64,000 nt of DNA from Saposhnikovia divaricata (lineage: Eukaryota > Streptophyta > Magnoliopsida > Apiales > Apiaceae). Within the stretch, counting starts at the first letter, position 1. Every line of letters starts with the position of its first letter. The stretch lies in NCBI GenBank assembly GCA_036435485.1, contig CM071598.1:42422501-42486500 (forward strand). Direction: 5' to 3'. Positions 58,016-64,000 of this stretch are shown piece by piece. The position numbers and the translations under genes are program-made. The notes beneath the pieces are model-generated. The model worked only from the letters and a program-made list of their open reading frames with translations, was not told the origin of the DNA and did no database searches.

Positions 58016-59633
58016 TCTATACTATTATATTAATTTAAAGTCAAAATTTGTCATTTTGGTTATTAAAATAAATAATAATTTTATCCTTATATATAACTAG
58101 CTTATAACCCGTGCAAAGCACGGGATATTTTTATTTTTTTTAAATTTATTTATAGTTTAGTATATATAATATTTTAAATATTATTTTTAGTTTAGTATTA
58201 AATCTAAATTAATATGCTGTTGGCGGGAATCGAACCTTCAACCTTTCTATATAACATAATCTAGTATTAATTTTATATTAAAATGTTGTTGGCGGGATTC
58301 GAATCTTAGACCTTCAACTTTTAGTATTATTGTATCTAACGGTCATAATCTATTTGAATTGAAGATCTAACGGTTGTGAATGAGGATAACCAAAAATAAG
58401 GGGTAACCAACTACAAATTATACCCCCTTTCGCTTATTATAATATAGTATAGATAAGCGTAAGAGGGATCTAATCCATAATTTTTGTCACTGTACAATCA
58501 AAATAATCTCAATCGTCGAATCTAATATTTTTAAAAATAGACGATCAAGATTATATCATATTGAAAGAGAAAATTATAATCTAAAATGGATATAATTAGA
58601 AAAGGTTGCATTAGAACTGAATTTTAGAAAGAAAATTATAATCTAAAAAGGATATAATTAAAAAAGGTTGTATTAGAATTGAATTTTAAAAAGAAAATCA
58701 TAATCTAAAAAGGATATAATTAAAAAAGGTTGTATTACAATTGAATTTTATTTATTTTTTATTAGTATTATAAAAATTCATATTTTCTATTTGGGCTCTA
58801 TCATGAGATCTAAAAATCAGAATTTGATGAATTTACAATCCACGCGAAACTCATAAAATTATCTTTATTTTAGTGATAATTTAATAATTATTATTCATAT
58901 GGAAACATTCAGAATCTCAAGAGGAAATATAATTACGAATTTTTGCATTTATCATATTCAATATTGAAGATATACATTAATCTATTCAATGTAGAAAACA
59001 TACTTATATATGATTTAAATCATTGACATACACCTTTTCGTATCTCAATATAAATACACTTTTAGTTTATAACATATTAAAATATTAAATATTTTTTTTA
59101 TATTAGATCCAACAGTTTTCATCTATTTATTTTATGATCTAACATTTCTTATTTATTTTGTCGTACGAAGAACTAGACTATCGATTATCAAAGTTTTGGA
59201 TAAAATTTCTCCTACATTTATTATTAAAATTATATTTGGTTGTTAGTAGAACAATCTTCAAATAATAGCAAGGGTACTTTGATAATTAAAACGAATTATA
59301 AATAGAATTCATAAATCGAATAGAATTTTTAACGTAAAAAATCGTCAATTTCTTCTCTCTTTTGTTTCTGTGTAGGTTTGGAAAGTAATTGTTAAATTAT
59401 TACTAAATTAAATATTATTTTGTTAATTTTACATGGGCTGTAAAATCGTTCAAATTAAATTTTAAGAATTCAAGATAGAGTATAAATATTAAATCGAATG
59501 TGTAAAATTTTATATAAATATCAATTTTTTAACAACAATTTGATATATAAATTAATAACATATAAAATTAAAAAAATTAATATAATTATAGATATTAGAA
59601 AAGGAACCGTGCGTTGCACGGGTTGTAAGCTAG
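58016..59633 (+). mobile_element. Non-autonomous Helitron of about 1.6 kb containing a second Helitron
   Basis: A^TCTATACTATTATATTAA at 58016 matches the 5' end of this family, and the nearest plus-strand 3' end is ACCGTGCGTTGCACGGGTTG then TAAGCTAG at 59633. The following base is A where T is expected. A minus-strand Helitron (58097-58453) lies inside. The stretch 58560-58745 contains a three-fold AAAGGATATAATTAAAAAAG repeat. No Rep/helicase. Confidence 0.5.
58097..58453 (-). mobile_element. Non-autonomous Helitron, 357 bp
   Basis: On the minus strand it begins A^TCTATACTATATTATAATA (58453) and ends CCCGTGCTTTGCACGGG, TTATAAG, CTAG^T (58097). A/T flanks, 5' TC, the 3' hairpin and CTAG are all present. 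Its interior contains GTTGGCGGGATTCGAA-type sequence also seen in the Helitron at 62371. Confidence 0.78.
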
Positions 59634-59983
59634 AATAATATAATTAATGATAATTAGTTGATTAGTTTTCTCATGTTTATTTTATTTAAAATAATAAGCT
59701 TTGTAAACATCTATAAAGATAAATCATACCATAATTTACTATCGTTAATATTTATATTTAATTAAAACATGTTATATTTTAGACTAAATGACACTTTGTA
59801 ACCCATATGTATATACGTTTTGTCAAATTGGTCCCATTTTACGTATTTTTGCACTTTGTAACCTCTATCTTTAAAATGCGCTTCTAATTGTAACCCTTCG
59901 CTAACCTGCCGTTTGATTGGGCTGTTAACGTTAATAATCTGAGGGGCAAATTAGGAAAAACAAATTCAACGGCTTCCCAGTCA

Positions 59984-59990
59984 TATAAAA
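59984..59990 (+). promoter_or_regulatory. Candidate TATA box of the zinc-finger/membrane gene
   Basis: TATAAAA 87 bp before the ATG at 60077. A second candidate, TATATAAA, lies nearer at about 60029. Confidence 0.4.
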
Positions 59991-60076
59991 GTTAAACCCA
60001 GCTTCATATATATGCACATACAAATTGTATATAAATTTCCAATCCATATATTTGTTCACAAAGCTAAATCTTGATC

Positions 60077-60457
60077 ATGACTTTAAGGTGTTATTGTGGG
60101 AATTGGGCTATACACCGAACGGCATGGACCTCCACGAACGCTGGACGTCGTTTTGCTGTGTGTTCATCTCGAAGTTGTAATTACTTTTTATGGTTGGATC
60201 CTCCATTGTGTTATCGGGGAAGACAAGCTGAAAAAGTCCTTGGTGAGTCCAGTAATGGCAGATGCGTGCAAGATTGTGGGAGATGTGTGCGAGATTTTGG
60301 TAGATGTGTGCGAGACGTGGTAGAGGAGAAGAAAGAAAGTGGCAAATGTGTGGTAGTAGAGGAGAAGAAACAAAGTTGCAGTCTGGCTTTGTTTTTGTTG
60401 ATTTTAACTTGGATATGTATTGCATTTCTGTATCTTGTGGCAACCATAGATGAGTAG
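60077..60457 (+). CDS. GRF-type zinc-finger protein with C-terminal membrane segment, 126 aa
   Basis: The first ATG of the frame is 60077 (MTLRCYCGN). Residues 5-45 form a GRF-type zinc finger: Cys5, Cys7, the GRRF signature at 23-26, Cys29, Cys34 and FLWLDPP at 37-43. A Cys-rich repeat follows (GRCVQDC, GRCVRDF, GRCVRDV), then a Lys/Glu-rich stretch and one hydrophobic helix at about 102-121 near the C-terminus. Plants have many small proteins of this plan, commonly annotated as uncharacterised; their role is unknown. GRF fingers in other proteins bind single-stranded nucleic acid. Intronless, with a plausible TATA box. The triple GRCV repeat is unusual. It could be a member of an expanded or decaying family; expression is unproven. 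Confidence 0.7.
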   Translation: MTLRCYCGNWAIHRTAWTSTNAGRRFAVCSSRSCNYFLWLDPPLCYRGRQAEKVLGESSNGRCVQDCGRCVRDFGRCVRDVVEEKKESGKCVVVEEKKQSCSLALFLLILTWICIAFLYLVATIDE

Positions 60458-60492
60458 GTTAATGTCCTCCATTATGTGACTTGGTTATGGAT

Positions 60493-60602
60493 GACATTGC
60501 AAGGGTCGAATTGTATTAGTAAATGAATGTTTTTTCTTGTACTTGTTGACATTGTAATGGTCGAATTGTATTAGTAAATGTATGTTTTTTCTTGCACATT
60601 AC
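60493..60602 (+). repeat. 55-bp direct duplication in the putative 3' UTR
   Basis: GACATTGCAAGGGTCGAATT and the matching copy GACATTGTAATGGTCGAATT start at 60493 and 60548. Each copy includes ATTAGTAAATG and TTTTTTCTTG. They follow the stop at 60457. Confidence 0.85.
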
Positions 60603-60832
60603 AAGTACTTGCATTGTAGAACAAATTCATTAGCAACTTACAAAATCATTAGAACAAAGTTGATTGCATAATAAGGGCATAAGAAGCCAGTGACATAACA
60701 ATCCATTGTACCAAAACAGTTAAACAAAAGTTTGGATAGGAGTTAAAACCACAACCACCAACATAAATGGTCACCAACCAAAGCAAATATCCAACTACAA
60801 AGCAAATATTCTACTTTTATTCAAAATCATAA

Positions 60833-60932
60833 AATTGTAAAAATAAGTTACGGAACAATATTTTATATATATCTTAAAATGCATGTCGGACACTCTTTCA
60901 AAAACGTAAATAAATGGGTGGGACGGAAGGAG
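60833..60932. mobile_element. Half of a Stowaway-like palindromic MITE
   Basis: Only the right arm is present: AAAATTGTAAAAATAAGTTA, CTTAAAATGCATGTC and the terminus GGGTGGGACGGAAGGAG before TA. It aligns with 16645-16733. The left arm is missing. Confidence 0.65.
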
Positions 60933-60935
60933 TAT

Positions 60936-61510
60936 CAAGCAAATACCTCTATATATGTACTCGAGAAGTAAAATTAATTTTTCATCGATTTCTATACATT
61001 TTTCTTAAATGCTATTGTAATCAAATGAAAGGTTATGAATTCTAATATTTTTTATAATATATTTAGAATTTAAAAATTTTATTTACTAATTATTTTTAAT
61101 TAAAAGAAGGAAAAAGACAATAAAATTAAAAATAAATAGTAAATGATTTTTTAAAACTCTAAATATATTATTAGAACTACTAAAATTATTAACCTTTCGT
61201 TTGGTTGTGAAATCATTCAAGAAAAATGTGTAGAACTCAATGAAAAATTATTTTTACTTTTCGTATACATTTTAAAAGTATTAATTTGATATTAATTAGT
61301 ACCATGACTTTAGTAATAAAAATGATATTCCTGAAAGATTGGTGAACGAATTCATATATGGTTTCCACTTTCGTGACCATTTTGATATTTAATCCTTAAT
61401 TTTAGTAATAAATTTTATTTAATGCATAAATCGCATGAGATTAAAGATAAGTATATCACCCGTCTCGGTTCCGTGCGAGTTCAAAACCGAAAATGAGAAA
61501 TAGGGTACAA
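60936..61510. other. AT-rich spacer
   Basis: No gene or recognised repeat. Confidence 0.45.
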
Positions 61511-61519
61511 GAAATTCGA

Positions 61520-61980
61520 GAGAAAATGCCCAAAATGGCACAAAAATGGGGGTGTAATGTTCAAAATAGCACTTTTTGAGAAGCAGTCCCCGCACTGGCA
61601 CATACATCACGCAGATAGGAGTTGCGTTAGGCTGTAACGCATGTCAGCCATGCGTTACTCGTGTAAATGTGACAACAGAAGTCTGATCTAACGCCTGTAA
61701 CTCATTCTGTACATGCGTTAAGGGTGTAACGCAAGTGCGTGATGTGTTACACATGTAACGCATGACGCACATGCGTTACACCCTTAACGCATGTACAGAA
61801 TGCGTTTTTCTTATTTTTTTCAGCTGGGAGGTGTGTAAAATGAACGAGTAACGCTGACATGCGTTACCCTCTAACGCAGGCGTTACTTGCGTTAGCAAAG
61901 TGCCAGTGCAGGGTACTCTTCCCAGAAAGTGCTATTTTGGGAATTTTTCTCTCAAATTGTGCCATTTTGCCACTTCACCC
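61520..61980. mobile_element. Fold-back MITE rich in GCGTTA/TAACGC, 461 bp
   Basis: The ends mirror each other: AAAATGGCAC and CAAAATAGCACTTT near the left edge reappear as complements near the right edge (AAAGTGCTATTTTG, GTGCCATTTT). Near-identical 9-bp direct repeats GAAATTCGA (61511-61519) and GAAATTCAA (61981-61989) flank it, suggesting a Mutator-type duplication. The core has 14 copies of GCGTTA or its complement between 61624 and 61898, and a 98-bp near-perfect palindrome at 61704-61801. No coding potential. Confidence 0.75.
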
Positions 61981-62356
61981 GAAATTCAAGGACAGGAATT
62001 ATGATTATATCGTTCTGATCCTTATATTTTACGAAAATTATTATATTTATCTATATAATTAAAATTAATAAAAACAATATAAATTATGTGCATGATCATA
62101 AATTCAAATTTTTCATTTCATTTTACTAAATTAAAATCCCTAATTGTTTGGCGAGAATCTATGTTTCCTTTTAGGACAATCAATTGTTCCGAAAAGAAAT
62201 TAGGAAACAAAATTATCCTTGTTCGGTATTTAGACAAGTTTGAAAAATAAATTTTGGTTTAAGAACGAAAATAACACTTCCGGCCACCGAAATATCAAAG
62301 TGACCCGGCAAAGATTTCTACATGATACATAACACTACTGCAGTTTTATGAGATAA

Positions 62357-63210
62357 TCTATACTATACTACTAGCTTATAATCCGTGCGAAGCACGGGTT
62401 TCTTTTGATAGGTTATAAAATTTAGTTAACATTATAATTATGTTTTTATATAATCCTTATTTTTAATAACTTTTTTAATTTTAATTTAATATAAATTTAT
62501 ATAATGAAATGCATGGTTTAAATTTTATTTTGTAAAATTCTAAATTAAAAATGTCGTTGACGGGTTCGAACTTTGAATTTTTAGTAAATTAATTTAATCA
62601 TATAATATATCTTATTATTAGATCTAACGATTGTTATTTATTAATAAAAATAATGATTTGTATATATATTTTTGGGTGTATATTAGTGATCGCAAGATTA
62701 ATTTTAAATTAAAAAGTACTCCATGTTTTAATTACAAAAATTACTACTAAAAATAATTACGGAAAGATATGGTATGATATTTTGGATATATATTAATTAT
62801 TGTAATATTAGTTTTAAATTAAATGGTAAAATGTTTTAATTAGAAGTAAAATCTTTAGAAAAAATGAATAATTGAGTTGTTGAAGCAGAAAAAAGAGTCC
62901 AAGTAGAAGTGGATGAAAGAATTTTAATAAGAATATAATTACGTTAACATTAGTAATTAGCTTTTCGAGTTGTTTTTGTAATTTAATTATTTATTTTAAT
63001 AATTAGGATAACCAAACCGAAAACCAAAACTTGGGATAACCAAACCGAAAACTAAAACTTTCAATGTTTCGACTTTAATTTAATAGTATAGATTATAAAC
63101 GAAATAGGGTATAATTGGTTGGTTGGTCCGTTGGTTAACAACTTCCAAAAAAATTGTTAATATCTTCCTAAAACTAACAAGTTAATAAATATATTAAAAT
63201 TATTGATTTA
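62357..63210 (+). mobile_element. 5' part of a Helitron, interrupted by another Helitron
   Basis: A^TCTATACTATACTA (62357-62370) resumes after the insertion at 63093 with TTATAAACGAAATAGGGTAT and AATTGGTTGGTTGGTCCG. The same sequence is found unbroken at 63211. Its 3' end was not found before the next Helitron at 63211. Confidence 0.65.
62371..63092 (-). mobile_element. Non-autonomous Helitron, 722 bp, nested
   Basis: On the minus strand it starts A^TCTATACTATTAAATTAAA (63092) and ends CCCGTGCTTCGCACGGATTA, TAAG, CTAG^T (62371). It sits exactly between A62370 and T63093 of the outer Helitron, as the family's A^T target rule predicts. The 62551 region shares a GGGTTCGAA string with the Helitron at 58097. 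Confidence 0.8.
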
Positions 63211-63632
63211 TCTATACTATACTATTATAAGCGAAACAGGGTATAATTGGTTGGTTGGTCGGTCGGTTAACACCTTCCAAAAAAATTATTAACACCTTCC
63301 AAAAATGACAAAATAAATTAAAATACATATAAAAACTCTTTCAAACCACATATTTTACTTAATAACAAAATCTTTTAATTACATTCCAATTAATATTCAA
63401 TTACATACTCTTTTAGTTATATTTGAGTTAAAATTATTCCCCCCACACCCAATTTTTATAGACTCTTTCAATTACTTGAAAACCAAATATATTCAAAATC
63501 AATTCTTTCTTATATCTATACTGTAAGTATAATATTAAAAGTGAAATATTTATAATATTATGTAATTATACTGTAAGTAAATTAAAAAAAAATATTAAAA
63601 GTAATCCGTGCTTTGCACGGGCTATAAGCTAT
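63211..63632 (+). mobile_element. Non-autonomous Helitron, 422 bp
   Basis: A^TCTATACTATACTATTATAA at the 5' end and CCGTGCTTTGCACGG, GCTATAAG, CTAT^T at the 3' end. The terminal CTAG has changed to CTAT. Its first 60 bases match the interrupted Helitron at 62357/63093. Confidence 0.65.
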
Positions 63633-64000
63633 TTTAATAATTTTAATATCACATATTTTTTAACAAATTTACAACAAATTATAAATCAACAAAGTGAAAA
63701 CAAACTAAAACTATATAATTAACAATAAAAATTTCACACAATTATAAATAAATATTAAATTCTATTTAAGACAAATATTACATTATGGATTATTATGGAA
63801 TCATAATTTGAATATGATAATATCAACAAAAAACTGAATGTAAGTATATACGATACTTTCATTTATACTTATCTTATTATGACAAAATATAGTCGTAATT
63901 CGAACAATATATCATATAATTAAACGATTATTATTTAATAATATATATTACGTAAATATTATATTAAGTAATATATATGAGATAAATAATTAGTGAAATA
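63633..64000. other. AT-rich DNA to the window end
   Basis: No gene or recognised repeat. Confidence 0.45.

Overview
This window looks like repeat-rich nuclear DNA from a dicot plant. The evidence is one intron-containing alcohol dehydrogenase gene with plant-type GT/AG introns, plant LTR-retrotransposon lineages (Tekay-type chromovirus, Tat-type Ty3 elements, several Ty1/copia), Stowaway and hAT miniature elements and Helitrons. The dehydrogenase resembles the mannitol dehydrogenase/ELI3 branch of the cinnamyl alcohol dehydrogenase family, which fits an asterid (possibly Apiaceae). The species itself cannot be read from this sequence.

Layout. 1-7591: 3' part of a decayed Tekay-type Ty3 element ending in a 4.77-kb LTR. 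7592-16535: a Tat-lineage Ty3 element on the minus strand (3' noncoding region with hairpin arrays, pol, gag, PBS, 5' LTR), interrupted on its 3' side by the Tekay element and itself inserted in a palindromic MITE (16536-16733). 17085-21230: a dead L1-type LINE split by an 894-bp hAT element. 21718-23449 (minus): the intact five-exon dehydrogenase gene, 367 codons. 23.7-36 kb: AT-rich DNA with a 3 x 295-bp tandem repeat, two Stowaway MITEs, a pair of palindromic MITEs in TA microsatellites, and an old tandem duplication (29.04-33.49 kb and about 33.5-34.5 kb) whose first copy received a hAT element, a 2.5-kb Mutator-like element with 396-bp terminal repeats (holding a Helitron) and a SINE; then a Tat LTR and a copia fragment. 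36054-40971: a complete but disabled Ty1/copia element with 332-bp LTRs and 5-bp target duplication. 41305-43320 (minus): a broken paralogue of the dehydrogenase. 43.5-53.4 kb: AT-rich DNA with Stowaway MITEs, a hAT element with a perfect 8-bp duplication, Helitron ends and local duplications. 53.4-57.5 kb: three unrelated LTR pieces. 58-59.6 kb: nested Helitrons. 60077-60457: a small GRF-type zinc-finger/membrane protein gene. 61520-61980: a fold-back element packed with GCGTTA/TAACGC. 62.3-63.6 kb: Helitrons nested in Helitrons.

Only two loci look like live host genes: the dehydrogenase and the zinc-finger/membrane ORF. The two dehydrogenase copies lie in the same orientation about 18 kb apart and probably began as a tandem pair that transposons pushed apart. 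The features most worth a second look are the variable-stem hairpin array in the Tat 3' region (8309-8742), the GCGTTA fold-back element, and the precisely dissectable nested insertions.
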